Positions 16,144 to 25,524 of a DNA stretch of 35,506 nt are shown piece after piece (positions within the stretch are counted from its first letter, which is position 1; every line of letters begins with the position of its first letter). Where the stretch lies: positions 38,859 to 74,364 of the forward strand of contig MHBU01000030.1 of assembly GCA_001803395.1 (NCBI GenBank). Reading direction: 5' to 3'. Position numbers and translations under genes: made by a program. Below the pieces are notes generated by a model. The model was given only the letters and a program-made list of their open reading frames with translations. It did not search any database and was not told where the DNA came from. The stretch is from Methylotenera sp. RIFCSPLOWO2_02_FULL_45_14 (GTDB lineage: Bacteria > Pseudomonadota > Gammaproteobacteria > Burkholderiales > Methylophilaceae).

Positions 16144-17595
16144 TTATTTATTTGTAATGGTTGCCAAATCATCCCAATTACCATCAGGTTTTGGCACGTA
16201 ATTTTTAATGTTTTTATTAAAAGCCGCAAACTGACCTTCGTACCATAAGGGAATATACGGCAATTGCGCGTGAATGCGTTTGGTTGCGGCAACCCAATCT
16301 TCTTTTGCAAGTAGCTCGTCAAGCGCAGCATCTGCAAAGCGTCCACGATTAAATCCATTGGGTGCAAAGCTTTGCGAACCGAACGCTTTGGCATAAATTT
16401 CGGGCGTTTTAATACCCACCCAAGTCAGCCCAAACAATTGAAACTGACCTTGTTTTACATCTTCAAAAAACGTGCCCCAATCAAGGCTGCTGATTTCCAA
16501 ATCGATACCAGCAGGCTGCATCTGCGCTTGTAAGATGGTTGCAAAGCGTACGCGTTGCGCATCGGTCGAGGTTTTGTAAACCAGTTTAAGCGGGAGTTTA
16601 ACGCCTGCTTCAATCAGCAACCGCCTGGCTTTTGCAGGGTTGTACTCATACGGCTTTAAATCAGCGTTACCCGCATAATGCTCTGGCGGTAGAATCGCGC
16701 CTGCAAACCGCGTGTTTTCAACCATCACTTTTTCTATGATGGCTTGGCGGTCTATAGCATGCGCAATGGCTTGCCTCACTTTAAGGTTTTTCAAAACCGA
16801 GTCTTGCATATTCAAACCAAGGTAAGAAAAATTAGCGCCTTGGCTTGTGTTAACCATGATTTCAGGTTTGGTTTGCAGGTGTTTGATTAACTCTGGCGGC
16901 AAATCACCTTGCAGTAAATCAACCTCCCCGCGTAGTAGCTTGAGTACGCGCACAGTCGGATCTTTCACTTCAATTAAAGTAATGATCTGCCCATCCGCAA
17001 TTCTTTTTAAAACGAGCTTGTTTTGCCAGCTCACAAACTGCAACACCCCACTACCCACCGGATGATGCGAAAAGTCATGATTTTTTTTAATTAAATCTTG
17101 CGGTAAAATTCCGATAATCAACTTGGCAGGAAAGTGGTTATCTGGCTGTTTTAATTGAAACAATACCGTGTTTTCATTCTCAACTTCAATGCTTTTTATA
17201 TTAGAAAACTCTGCCGTGTGTGGCGAATTTTTAAGCTGAGCTAACGAGTCATAGGTTGCCTTCACATCACGTGCCGTGAGCGACTTGCCGTGATGAAACC
17301 GTTCGCGGGTTTTGTTTAAAGTAAAACGATATTGATTAGGATTAACTTCAAGCCACGACGCTAAGCACGGCACTGGCCTTGATTGCGCATCAAAGTCAAC
17401 CAAAGGCTGATAAATGAGCCGGTTCACTCGCTCCGAGGCAGCGTCGGTTGCGTAACGCGGATCTAAATTCAAAGGCGCTTGCGTCACAGCGAATTGAATT
17501 GGTGCAGAAACGGCGGTCGGCGTATTCGCATTTATTTGATTGCAGCCGCATAGTAGCAATACGCATAACCCAATGATGACATACAATATTTTCAT
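16144..17595 (-). CDS. Dipeptide/oligopeptide-type ABC substrate-binding lipoprotein
   Basis: A 483-residue SBP_bac_5 family protein with a lipoprotein signal (MKILYVIIGLCVLLLCGC, lipidated Cys18). Family features are DPRYATDAASERVNRLIYQPL near the N-terminus, VKATYDSL, HHPVGSGVLQF, LGLNMQDSVLKNLKVRQAIAHAIDRQAII, and the terminal PLWYEGQFAAFNKNIKNYVP. It would deliver peptides to the DppB/DppC-type permeases encoded 1.4 kb downstream on the same strand, from which it is separated by the toxin-antitoxin cassette and the YkuD gene. Ligand specificity is not readable; in this context a MppA-like murein peptide ligand is plausible. Confidence 0.92.
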   Translation of the reverse strand: MKILYVIIGLCVLLLCGCNQINANTPTAVSAPIQFAVTQAPLNLDPRYATDAASERVNRLIYQPLVDFDAQSRPVPCLASWLEVNPNQYRFTLNKTRERFHHGKSLTARDVKATYDSLAQLKNSPHTAEFSNIKSIEVENENTVLFQLKQPDNHFPAKLIIGILPQDLIKKNHDFSHHPVGSGVLQFVSWQNKLVLKRIADGQIITLIEVKDPTVRVLKLLRGEVDLLQGDLPPELIKHLQTKPEIMVNTSQGANFSYLGLNMQDSVLKNLKVRQAIAHAIDRQAIIEKVMVENTRFAGAILPPEHYAGNADLKPYEYNPAKARRLLIEAGVKLPLKLVYKTSTDAQRVRFATILQAQMQPAGIDLEISSLDWGTFFEDVKQGQFQLFGLTWVGIKTPEIYAKAFGSQSFAPNGFNRGRFADAALDELLAKEDWVAATKRIHAQLPYIPLWYEGQFAAFNKNIKNYVPKPDGNWDDLATITNK

Positions 17596-17717
17596 AAGGC
17601 TGAAGTTTACTCGATTTTCAACGGGCGATATTTACTGCTGAATTGATTATTTTTCAAAACTTGAATTCACAACCCCATCCAATAAAAACAAATGTTTTGT
17701 TTATTAATGCTTGCCAA

Positions 17718-17731
17718 TTGACTTGTATCAA
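17718..17731. promoter_or_regulatory. FNR-type box upstream of ccoN
   Basis: TTGACTTGTATCAA matches the FNR consensus TTGAT-N4-ATCAA at nine of ten positions. It lies 94 bp upstream of the ccoN start. cbb3 oxidase operons are classic FNR/ANR targets, and an FNR-family gene is encoded in this same window. A TGTAAAAT -10-like sequence begins at 17767. Confidence 0.75.
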
Positions 17732-17825
17732 ATACAATTGTTACCAAATGCGACAAAATGCCACGGTGTAAAATTCACAATGAATTATCAATAAGCACTA
17801 TTCTTACGCACTTGGGAGGAACTAA

Positions 17826-19262
17826 ATGCAAGCCTTAAATACTCAATCAACCACGTATAACGATGGCGTTATACGGCAATTTTCTATCATGGCCGTGGTG
17901 TGGGGCGTGGTGGGCATGTTGGTCGGCGTTATTATTGCCGCACAACTTGTCTGGCCAGAACTCAATCTTGGCTTGCCGTGGACAAGTTTTGGCCGTTTAC
18001 GTCCATTGCACACTAATGCGGTTATTTTTGCATTTGGTGGCTGTACCTTGTTTGCCACTTCGTACTATGTAGTACAACGCACCTGCCATACCACGCTGTT
18101 TTTACCGCAATTAGCCAAATTTACCTTTTGGGGCTGGCAAGCAGTTATTTTAGCTGCGGCAGTTTCACTGCCTTTAGGTTTTACACAAGGTAAAGAATAC
18201 GCTGAACTTGAATGGCCAATCGATATTCTAATTACACTCGTTTGGGTGGCTTATGCGGTAGTGTTCTTTGGCACCATTGGCACACGTAAAGTTAAACATA
18301 TCTACGTAGCCAACTGGTTCTTTGGCGCATTTATCATTACAGTGGCTTTATTGCATATTGTGAATAGTGCTGCAATGCCAGCAAGCTTCATGAAATCTTA
18401 CTCAGCCTACGCTGGTGTACAAGATGCGATGGTGCAATGGTGGTATGGTCACAACGCAGTAGGTTTCTTTTTAACTGCTGGCTTTTTAGGCATTATGTAC
18501 TACTTTGTGCCTAAACAAGCTGACCGTCCTGTTTACTCTTATAGTTTATCAATTGTGCATTTTTGGGCATTGATTTTCACTTACATGTGGGCGGGCCCTC
18601 ACCACCTGCACTACACAGCCTTACCTGACTGGACACAATCTTTAGGCATGGCATTCTCACTGATTTTATTAGCACCTAGCTGGGGCGGTATGATTAACGG
18701 CATGATGACCTTATCAGGCGCATGGCACAAATTACGTACTGACCCAATTTTACGCTTCATGATTGTTTCATTGTCTTTCTACGGTATGAGTACGTTTGAA
18801 GGCCCAATGATGGCGATTAAAACCGTGAATTCACTATCACACTACACTGACTGGACTGTCGGTCACGTGCACTCTGGTGCGTTAGGCTGGGTTGGCTTGG
18901 TTTCTATGGGGGCTATCTACTACATGATTCCACGCCTGTTTGGTCAAAAACAAATGCACAGTATGAAAGCAATTGAATTGCACTTCTGGTTAGCTACCGT
19001 AGGTATCGTGCTTTATATCGCCGCACTATGGATTGCTGGCGTGATGGAAGGCTTAATGTGGCGCGCTATCAATACTGACGGCACATTGACATACACCTTT
19101 GTGGAAAGCGTTAAAGCAAAACACCCCTACTACATTATTCGTATGCTGGGTGGCCTGCTTTACCTCAGCGGCATGGTAATCATGCTATGGAATGTGCTTA
19201 AAACGGCAACCAGTGGCAAAGCTGCAGTTGCTACCATTCCACCCGTTGCTGCTCATGCTTAA
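17826..19262 (+). CDS. ccoN: Cytochrome cbb3 oxidase subunit I
   Basis: A 478-residue, about 12-helix membrane protein, the catalytic subunit of cbb3 cytochrome c oxidase. Visible ligands are His62 ([12 protein letters not shown], low-spin haem b), the CuB histidine in [11 protein letters not shown], the CuB pair in GPHHLHY with the helix Tyr of FTYMW nearby (cross-linked Tyr position of cbb3 enzymes), and the haem histidines in [10 protein letters not shown]. The enzyme reduces O2 at very low concentration while pumping protons. A strong GGAGGA ribosome binding site (17814-17820 region) sets the start. First gene of ccoNOQPGH; an FNR-type box lies upstream. Confidence 0.97.
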   Translation: MQALNTQSTTYNDGVIRQFSIMAVVWGVVGMLVGVIIAAQLVWPELNLGLPWTSFGRLRPLHTNAVIFAFGGCTLFATSYYVVQRTCHTTLFLPQLAKFTFWGWQAVILAAAVSLPLGFTQGKEYAELEWPIDILITLVWVAYAVVFFGTIGTRKVKHIYVANWFFGAFIITVALLHIVNSAAMPASFMKSYSAYAGVQDAMVQWWYGHNAVGFFLTAGFLGIMYYFVPKQADRPVYSYSLSIVHFWALIFTYMWAGPHHLHYTALPDWTQSLGMAFSLILLAPSWGGMINGMMTLSGAWHKLRTDPILRFMIVSLSFYGMSTFEGPMMAIKTVNSLSHYTDWTVGHVHSGALGWVGLVSMGAIYYMIPRLFGQKQMHSMKAIELHFWLATVGIVLYIAALWIAGVMEGLMWRAINTDGTLTYTFVESVKAKHPYYIIRMLGGLLYLSGMVIMLWNVLKTATSGKAAVATIPPVAAHA

Positions 19263-19273
19263 GGAAAATCATC

Positions 19274-19900
19274 ATGTCAAATCAAGATAAAAAACCTGGC
19301 TTCAGCCATGAAAAAATTGAGACCAGCAACTTTCTGATGATTGTGCTGATTTTAGTAACGGTAGCATTTGGAGGATTGGTAGAAATTGTGCCGCTTTTCT
19401 TCCAAAAATCTACCACTGAACCCATCAAAGGCTTAGAGCCTTACACACCAGTGCAACTGGCTGGGCGCGACATTTACATACGTGAAGGTTGCTACAACTG
19501 CCACTCACAAATGATTCGCCCATTCCGTGCTGAAACACTGCGTTACGGACATTATTCTGTAGCAGGTGAGTTTGTGTATGACCACCCATTCCAATGGGGT
19601 AGTAAACGTACAGGTCCAGATTTACACCGTGTCGGCGGCAAATATAGTGATGAATGGCAACGTATTCACCTAATTAACCCGCGTGACCTCGTGCCTGAAT
19701 CTATCATGCCAGCTTACCCTTGGCTAGAAACAACACCTGTGGATGCAGACTCGCTACCGCCAAACATGCGCGCACTGCGTGCCGTGGGTGTACCTTACAC
19801 TGATGCACAGATTGCAGGCGCGGCAGAAGAGGCGAAAGGCGTAACTGAGCTAGATGCACTCATTGCTTATCTACAAGTATTAGGCACTCATTTGAAATAG
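19274..19900 (+). CDS. ccoO: Cytochrome cbb3 oxidase subunit II (mono-haem cytochrome c)
   Basis: A 208-residue membrane-anchored cytochrome c. One N-terminal membrane segment (about 20-43) precedes a periplasmic domain with the haem motif CYNCH (Cys73, Cys76, His77) and the family-typical [31 protein letters not shown] and [10 protein letters not shown], where the Met is the axial ligand. CcoO passes electrons to the CcoN haem b. It starts 11 bp after ccoN and is followed by the small ccoQ gene. Confidence 0.97.
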   Translation: MSNQDKKPGFSHEKIETSNFLMIVLILVTVAFGGLVEIVPLFFQKSTTEPIKGLEPYTPVQLAGRDIYIREGCYNCHSQMIRPFRAETLRYGHYSVAGEFVYDHPFQWGSKRTGPDLHRVGGKYSDEWQRIHLINPRDLVPESIMPAYPWLETTPVDADSLPPNMRALRAVGVPYTDAQIAGAAEEAKGVTELDALIAYLQVLGTHLK

Positions 19901-19914
19901 AAAAGGTGATGCAA

Positions 19915-20052
19915 ATGGATATTACGACACTCCGTATTTTAGCCACTGTTACTAGTTTTATCGTATTTGTTGGCATCATCATTTGGGCTTGGAAGCGCCG
20001 CAACACATCAGACTTTAAAGATGCGGCTAACTTACCCTTTACCAATGATTAA
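19915..20052 (+). CDS. ccoQ: Cytochrome cbb3 oxidase subunit CcoQ
   Basis: A 45-residue protein beginning MDITTLRILATVTSF, with one membrane helix (about 8-26) followed by a WAWKRRNTSDF basic stretch and a short acidic tail. This is the usual CcoQ shape and it sits between ccoO and ccoP as in other cbb3 operons. CcoQ stabilises the assembled oxidase. An in-frame ATG at 19909 would add Met-Gln; the AAAAGG site at 19901-19906 is better spaced for 19915. Confidence 0.9.
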   Translation: MDITTLRILATVTSFIVFVGIIIWAWKRRNTSDFKDAANLPFTND

Positions 20053-20072
20053 ATTAAATAACTGATAGTTAT

Positions 20073-20090
20073 AACTTCTTTTTTGAAGTT
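20073..20090 (+). other. Small hairpin in the ccoQ-ccoP gap
   Basis: AACTTC (20073-20078) and GAAGTT (20085-20090) form a perfect 6-bp stem with a loop of six T. It ends just before the AGAGGA ribosome binding site of ccoP. It could affect mRNA processing or translation of ccoP; no function is shown. Confidence 0.45.
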
Positions 20091-20104
20091 TAGAGGAAAA
20101 TAAA

Positions 20105-21043
20105 ATGAGCGACTTTACCAGTAGTTTTTGGCCCATCTTTATCACGGTGATTTCCCTGGCTGGGGTTCTGGGTTGTGCTTTATTGCTATGGGTTACCAGC
20201 AAAATTAAAGCAAGTAGCCCCAGTGGTGACAACACCAATGGCCATGTATGGGATGAAACTTTGCGTGAAATGAACAACCCGCTACCGCGTTGGTGGGTAT
20301 GGATGTTTATCATCACCATTGTATTCTCTCTGTTTTACTTTGCAGCCTACCCTTCACTAGCCACTTATGAAGGCAAGCTAGGTTGGTCGCAAGTTGGTCA
20401 GTATGAGCAGGAAATGGCAACCGCCAATAAAACCATTGCACCGCTGTATGCAAAATTTACTGCCATGCCAGTAGAAGAGTTGGCAAATAATGCAGAAGCA
20501 CACGCAATTGGCGAGCGCTTGTTTATGAACAATTGTGCGCAATGTCATGGTTCAGATGCCCACGGTAGTAAAGGCTTTCCAAATTTAACCGATCACGATT
20601 GGATTTATGGTGGCAGCCCTGAAACCATCCAGGAAACCATCACCAACGGTCGCATTGGCATGATGCCACCAATGGCATCTGCAGTAGGGTCGGATGATGA
20701 CGTTAAAAACGTATCCAACTACGTACTGAGCTTATCTGGTAGCAACCATGATGCAGCGCGTGCAGTATTAGGCAAAGAGAAGTTTGCAAGCTGCGCAGCT
20801 TGTCATGGTGCAGATGGCAAAGGTAATCAAGCCATAGGCGCGCTGAACTTGACTGATGACATTTGGCTGCATGGTGCTGGTGAAGCGGCAATTATCAAAC
20901 GCATCAATGAAGGTAAAACCAACCAAATGCCAGCACAAAATGCCAAGTTCTCACCTGAGCAAATTCATGTGCTAGCCGCTTACGTTTGGGGTTTGTCTAA
21001 CAATGCCGCAACTAGCAATGTAGCGCAAGAAACGGCGCAATAA
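20105..21043 (+). CDS. ccoP: Cytochrome cbb3 oxidase subunit III (di-haem cytochrome c)
   Basis: A 312-residue protein with two N-terminal membrane segments (about 9-32 and 63-82) and two cytochrome c domains. The haem motifs are CAQCH (Cys144, Cys147, His148) and CAACH (Cys230, Cys233, His234). GRIGMMPPM and TNQMPAQN provide the axial methionines. WDETLREMNNPLPRWWVW between the membrane segments is the CcoP hallmark. CcoP accepts electrons from periplasmic cytochromes and feeds CcoO. It follows ccoQ by 52 bp and precedes ccoG by 11 bp. Confidence 0.97.
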   Translation: MSDFTSSFWPIFITVISLAGVLGCALLLWVTSKIKASSPSGDNTNGHVWDETLREMNNPLPRWWVWMFIITIVFSLFYFAAYPSLATYEGKLGWSQVGQYEQEMATANKTIAPLYAKFTAMPVEELANNAEAHAIGERLFMNNCAQCHGSDAHGSKGFPNLTDHDWIYGGSPETIQETITNGRIGMMPPMASAVGSDDDVKNVSNYVLSLSGSNHDAARAVLGKEKFASCAACHGADGKGNQAIGALNLTDDIWLHGAGEAAIIKRINEGKTNQMPAQNAKFSPEQIHVLAAYVWGLSNNAATSNVAQETAQ

Positions 21044-21054
21044 GCAAGAAACGT

Positions 21055-22503
21055 ATGACTGAAAAGCAGAACCCGACCGAGCTCACAGGTACAGTAAATG
21101 CAATCTCTGAAGCTGTCGTAATCAACTTATATGCTGCAGCGGATAAAATCTATCCCCGCAGCACGTTCGGGTTCTTCACTAAATGGCGCTGGGTCACGAT
21201 ATGGCTGACTCAGCTCTTTTTTTATGGCATCCCTTGGATTGAATGGGGAAGTCGCCAAGCTTTGTTATTTGATCTTGAAGCGAGACGTTTTTACATTTTT
21301 AACCTCGTGCTATACCCGCAAGACCTGATTTACCTCACCGCAATACTGATTATCTCCGCCCTATCCCTATTTTTATTCACCGCCATTGCAGGACGCTTGT
21401 GGTGTGGCTACGCTTGCCCACAAACGGTTTACACTGAAATTTTCCTTTGGATAGAAGCCAAAATAGAAGGTGACAGAGCCGCGCGCATGAAACTTGATGA
21501 CGCACCAATGTCGAGTAAAAAGCTGCTCAAAAAAGGTAGCAAGCATGCTGCTTGGATTGTTTTTGCACTATGGACTGGCTTTACTTTCGTCGGCTACTTC
21601 TCCCCTATTCGTGAGCTTGGCGCTTCAGTCATCGGCAACAGCTTAGGTCCATGGGAAACCTTCTGGATAGGCTTTTACGGCTTTGCCACTTATGGCAACG
21701 CTGGTTTTATGCGCGAACAGGTATGTAAATACATGTGTCCTTACGCGCGCTTTCAAAGTGCAATGTTTGATGACGATACGTTAATCGTCACTTATGACGA
21801 AGCCCGTGGTGAACCACGCGGCAACCGCTCACGCAAAGCGGATATTAGCAATCAAAATTTAGGCGCGTGTATTGATTGCAGTATGTGCGTACAAGTTTGC
21901 CCAACAGGCATCGATATCCGTAAAGGCTTGCAATATGAGTGCATCGGTTGCGGCGCATGTGCTGATGTATGCGACACAGTGATGGATAAAATGGGCTACG
22001 AACGTGGTTTGGTGAAATACTCCACACAAAATGCCGTGAACAAAGGCTGGTCACAAAAGCAGGTGTTACGACACATTATGCGGCCACGCGTTATCATTTA
22101 TGCGGGCATACTTATCTTTTTAGTGGCTGGCTTACTCACAAGTTTGTGGTTAAGATCATCGTTTAGAGTAGATGTGGTGCGCGATCGCGGCGTAATGGCG
22201 CGCTTGGCGACAGGGGGTATGTTAGAAAATGTTTATCGCCTGCAAATTATGAACGCCACCGAAACAACTCAGCATTATCAGCTTAGTGCCACTGGCATTA
22301 ACAATTTAGTCATTGAATCAGACGTGGCGACAAAAGACAAAACCGTCACTGTTAACCCAGCAGACTCACGCTGGATTCCAGTACGCTTACAAATTCCAGA
22401 TGGCTCAATGGCTTCAGGCTCGCACAAAGTGCAGTTTGAAGTAAAGTCCATGGATAGCAAAGAATCTGTCATTGAAAAATCAGTATTTTTAGTCCCCAGA
22501 TAA
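21055..22503 (+). CDS. ccoG: CcoG, polyferredoxin (cbb3 oxidase assembly, Cu reduction)
   Basis: A 482-residue membrane protein with about five helices. It has a CGYAC pair (Cys117, Cys121), a CKYMC pair (Cys224, Cys228) and a two-cluster ferredoxin domain: Cys272, 275, 278, 282 and Cys296, 299, 302, 306. A C-terminal Ig-like periplasmic domain follows the last helix (about 345-365). CcoG has been characterised as a cupric reductase that supplies Cu(I) for the CuB centre of cbb3 oxidase. It is 11 bp after ccoP. Confidence 0.95.
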   Translation: MTEKQNPTELTGTVNAISEAVVINLYAAADKIYPRSTFGFFTKWRWVTIWLTQLFFYGIPWIEWGSRQALLFDLEARRFYIFNLVLYPQDLIYLTAILIISALSLFLFTAIAGRLWCGYACPQTVYTEIFLWIEAKIEGDRAARMKLDDAPMSSKKLLKKGSKHAAWIVFALWTGFTFVGYFSPIRELGASVIGNSLGPWETFWIGFYGFATYGNAGFMREQVCKYMCPYARFQSAMFDDDTLIVTYDEARGEPRGNRSRKADISNQNLGACIDCSMCVQVCPTGIDIRKGLQYECIGCGACADVCDTVMDKMGYERGLVKYSTQNAVNKGWSQKQVLRHIMRPRVIIYAGILIFLVAGLLTSLWLRSSFRVDVVRDRGVMARLATGGMLENVYRLQIMNATETTQHYQLSATGINNLVIESDVATKDKTVTVNPADSRWIPVRLQIPDGSMASGSHKVQFEVKSMDSKESVIEKSVFLVPR

Positions 22504-22545
22504 CACATCGGGAAACGCTTACCCTCCACACATAAGGCATAAAAT

Positions 22546-22815
22546 ATGAATGAACCCATCGACAATCAACCATCCCAACCATGGTGGCATTATGGACACA
22601 TGTGGCTGGTAGTTGGCGGTCCATTGACGGTAGTCATCGCATCATTCATCACGCTGTATCTTGCGATAACCGTGCCAGATCCTGTCACTGATGTTGATTA
22701 CTATCGCAAAGGTATTGAAATCAATAAAACATTAGATGGCAAACACGATGGTTTGGTCCCGGCAATTCAGGGGCGCAACCATGCTGCGACTGGAATCAAG
22801 CCCACGCAAGAATAA
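22546..22815 (+). CDS. FixH/CcoH-family protein, short form
   Basis: An 89-residue protein with a single membrane helix (about 20-43) and the FixH signature WWHYGHMWLVVGGPLTVVIA followed by DPVTDVDYYRKGIEINKTLDG. FixH/CcoH is needed for stable cbb3 oxidase assembly. It lacks the longer periplasmic domain of many FixH proteins, but short forms are common in betaproteobacteria. The partner genes ccoI (copper ATPase) and ccoS, which often come next, are missing: the following gene is phosphoketolase after 330 bp. Confidence 0.88.
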   Translation: MNEPIDNQPSQPWWHYGHMWLVVGGPLTVVIASFITLYLAITVPDPVTDVDYYRKGIEINKTLDGKHDGLVPAIQGRNHAATGIKPTQE

Positions 22816-23145
22816 TCAGTCTGCGTATTAAGGGCTTTGTGCAAATGTTTTTAATTCATAAAGGTTTGAAACCTCTGTCATTACCGTTTAGACTAAGCGC
22901 GGTCCAAATTGAAATTTCAAAAATCTACGCGTGCGCCGAATCGCTTCAATCATCCAAACTAGTGAATGCTACGATGATAGGTTTTAATAGTATTTATTAG
23001 GATACGCAGCTGCAAAATATAAGGTGTCGATAAGTGCCTACCCTTATTTTTTTCATCACTTCAGCGTTGTACACTCAACCACACAAATCAGCCATAATTT
23101 GTAACCGTTAGATTTGACAGCACGCATTGAGCAGAGGACCATTTA
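22816..23145. other. 330-bp intergenic leader between ccoH and phosphoketolase
   Basis: No gene is visible. The stretch holds a perfect 12-bp palindrome TTGAAATTTCAA (22909-22920) and the short palindrome AGGTTTGAAACCT (22862-22874). A weak hairpin ATAAGG/CCTTAT (23019-23024 with 23042-23047) is followed by a run of T (23047-23053), resembling a weak terminator or attenuator in the phosphoketolase leader. No FNR box was found. Confidence 0.4.
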
Positions 23146-25524
23146 ATGAACAACCTGCAAACCAATCCCCCACTTTCTGAGCAAGAGTTAGAGCTCACCC
23201 ACAAGTATTGGCAAGCCTGCAATTACTTATCTGCGGGCATGATTTATCTGCGCGATAATGCATTATTAAAAAATCCACTCAAGCCAGAACATATCAAACA
23301 ACGTTTGCTTGGGCATTGGGGTTCAAGCCCAGGCTTGAGTTTCGCCTACATTCACATCAACCGCCTGATTAAAAAATACGATCTTAACGCTATTTTTCTG
23401 GCAGGCCCTGGCCACGGTGCGCCTGGGATATTGGGACCAATCTACCTGGAAGGCACCTACAGTGAAGTGTATCCGAATAAAAGTGAAGATGAAGAAGGAC
23501 TGCGTCAGTTCTTTAAAGAATTTTCGTTCCCTGGCGGCATTGGCAGCCACTGCACACCTGAAATGCCAGGCTCAATCCACGAAGGTGGTGAGTTGGGTTA
23601 TAGCATCTCTCACGCTTTTGGTGCCGCTTATGATAATCCTGACTTGTTAGTCACCGTGATGGTCGGTGATGGTGAATCTGAAACTGGTCCGCTTGCCACG
23701 TCTTGGCATTCTAATAAGTTTTTAAACCCGATTCGCGATGGTGCCGTGCTGCCGATTCTACATCTCAACGGCTATAAAATTAACAACCCAACCATTCTTT
23801 CACGTATTTCACATGAAGAACTTGAAAGCTTATTTAACGGTTACGGTTGGACACCCTACTTTGTTGAAGGTAGCGATCCTGACACCATGCATCAAGCGAT
23901 GGCAGCCACGCTGGAATTATGTGTAAACGAAATACAGCGCATACAAAAAACAGCCCGTGACAGCGGTAAACCAACCCGCCCACGCTGGCCGATGATAGTG
24001 CTGCGCAGCCCTAAAGGCTGGACAGGCCCCAAAGAGGTAGATGGCCACAAAGTTGAGGGTTTTTGGCGCGCCCACCAAGTGCCTATGAGCAACATCAAAG
24101 ACAACCCAGAACATCTAACACAACTGGAAACTTGGTTACGGAGTTATCAACCTGAGCATTTATTTGACAAAACCGGGCAATTGCAAAAAACACTTAAAAC
24201 GCTGGCACCCGTTGGAAACCGTCGCATGAGTGCCAACCCGCATGGCAATGGCGGCTTGTTACGCAAAGCCCTGCGTATGCCGGATTTTCACGATTACGCA
24301 CTTGCTTTGGATACACCAGGTACGGTATCAGCCCCCAACACAAAGCCTCTCGGCAAGTTTTTACGCGATATTATGCGTCAGAATATGCACAATTTTCGTG
24401 TATTCGGGCCAGATGAAAATAGTTCAAATAAACTAGATGACATTTATGAAGTCAGCAAAAAAACCTGGCTGGCTGACTATTTGCCTGAAGATGCCGACGG
24501 TGGCGAGCTATCACCCGATGGTCGCGTCATGGAAATGCTGTCTGAACATACGGTAGAAGGCTGGCTGGAAGGTTACTTATTAACGGGTCGCCACGGTTTT
24601 TTCTCTACTTACGAATCTTTTGTACATGTGATTGACTCCATGTTTAACCAACATGCAAAATGGTTGGCCATGTCTAAGGCGGTACCTTGGCGCGCACCGG
24701 TTTCTTCGCTTAATCTGTTGATTACTTCTACCGTTTGGCGGCAGGATCACAACGGATTTACGCACCAGGACCCAGGCTTTCTCGACATTGTTGTCAACAA
24801 GAGTCCTGAAGTCACCCGTATTTACCTGCCACCTGATGTAAATTGCCTGCTATCGGTAGCCAATCACTGCTTGAATAGTACCGATTACATCAATGTCATC
24901 GTCTGTGATAAACAAAAACACTTACAGTATTTAGACATGGATGCGGCGATCAAGCATTGTACTAAAGGCCTTGGCATTTGGCAGTGGGCCAGTAACGATG
25001 CAGGACAAGAGCCTGATTTGGTCATGGCATGTGCTGGCGACATCCCCACCAAGGAAGCGCTGGCGGCAACCAAGCTGCTACACAAGCACTTCCCACAACT
25101 CAAAATACGCTTCGTTAATGTAGTCGATTTGTATAAATTATCGCCTCAAATCGAACATCCGCATGGCCTTTCTGATTGTGATTTTGATAGTCTATTTACC
25201 ACCAACAAACCGATTATTTTCAATTTTCACGGCTACCCTTATTTGATTCATCGCCTGACCTATCGCCGCACCAATCATGGCAATCTACATGTGCGCGGCT
25301 ACAAAGAAAAAGGCAGCATCAACACGCCGTTAGAGCTGGCGATACAAAACCAAATAGACCGCTTCAGCTTAGCAATAGACGCTATCAACCGCATTCCTGC
25401 TTTACAAACGATAGGCGCACACGTTCAAGAACAGTTACGTAACCGGCAGATTGAATGCTGCCGCTACGCCTATGAATATGGGGTTGATTTGCCTGAAGAA
25501 GATAACTGGACATGGCAGAGCTGA
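23146..25524 (+). CDS. xfp: Phosphoketolase (xylulose-5-P/fructose-6-P)
   Basis: A 792-residue thiamine-diphosphate enzyme of normal family length. Motifs: GPGHGAPG (87-94), the diphosphate-binding GDGE (174-177) with the downstream [12 protein letters not shown] (Asn213/214), [16 protein letters not shown], and the C-terminal [13 protein letters not shown] and [13 protein letters not shown]. It cleaves xylulose-5-P and/or fructose-6-P with phosphate to acetyl-P plus a shorter sugar phosphate; which substrate is preferred cannot be read. Acetyl-P is then used by the acetate kinase whose gene overlaps this one by 13 bp. In a formaldehyde-fixing RuMP organism this would provide C2 units and ATP without pyruvate. 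Confidence 0.95.
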   Translation: MNNLQTNPPLSEQELELTHKYWQACNYLSAGMIYLRDNALLKNPLKPEHIKQRLLGHWGSSPGLSFAYIHINRLIKKYDLNAIFLAGPGHGAPGILGPIYLEGTYSEVYPNKSEDEEGLRQFFKEFSFPGGIGSHCTPEMPGSIHEGGELGYSISHAFGAAYDNPDLLVTVMVGDGESETGPLATSWHSNKFLNPIRDGAVLPILHLNGYKINNPTILSRISHEELESLFNGYGWTPYFVEGSDPDTMHQAMAATLELCVNEIQRIQKTARDSGKPTRPRWPMIVLRSPKGWTGPKEVDGHKVEGFWRAHQVPMSNIKDNPEHLTQLETWLRSYQPEHLFDKTGQLQKTLKTLAPVGNRRMSANPHGNGGLLRKALRMPDFHDYALALDTPGTVSAPNTKPLGKFLRDIMRQNMHNFRVFGPDENSSNKLDDIYEVSKKTWLADYLPEDADGGELSPDGRVMEMLSEHTVEGWLEGYLLTGRHGFFSTYESFVHVIDSMFNQHAKWLAMSKAVPWRAPVSSLNLLITSTVWRQDHNGFTHQDPGFLDIVVNKSPEVTRIYLPPDVNCLLSVANHCLNSTDYINVIVCDKQKHLQYLDMDAAIKHCTKGLGIWQWASNDAGQEPDLVMACAGDIPTKEALAATKLLHKHFPQLKIRFVNVVDLYKLSPQIEHPHGLSDCDFDSLFTTNKPIIFNFHGYPYLIHRLTYRRTNHGNLHVRGYKEKGSINTPLELAIQNQIDRFSLAIDAINRIPALQTIGAHVQEQLRNRQIECCRYAYEYGVDLPEEDNWTWQS

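Noticed and set aside
16113-16394. 93-codon minus-strand frame overlapping the end of the binding lipoprotein gene
   Set aside because: The binding-protein frame over the same bases has the family C-terminus; this one is a frame shadow.
17643-17657. TTGAT-N5-TTCAA as a second FNR box upstream of ccoN
   Set aside because: The spacing is one base too long and the right half site is TTCAA rather than ATCAA.
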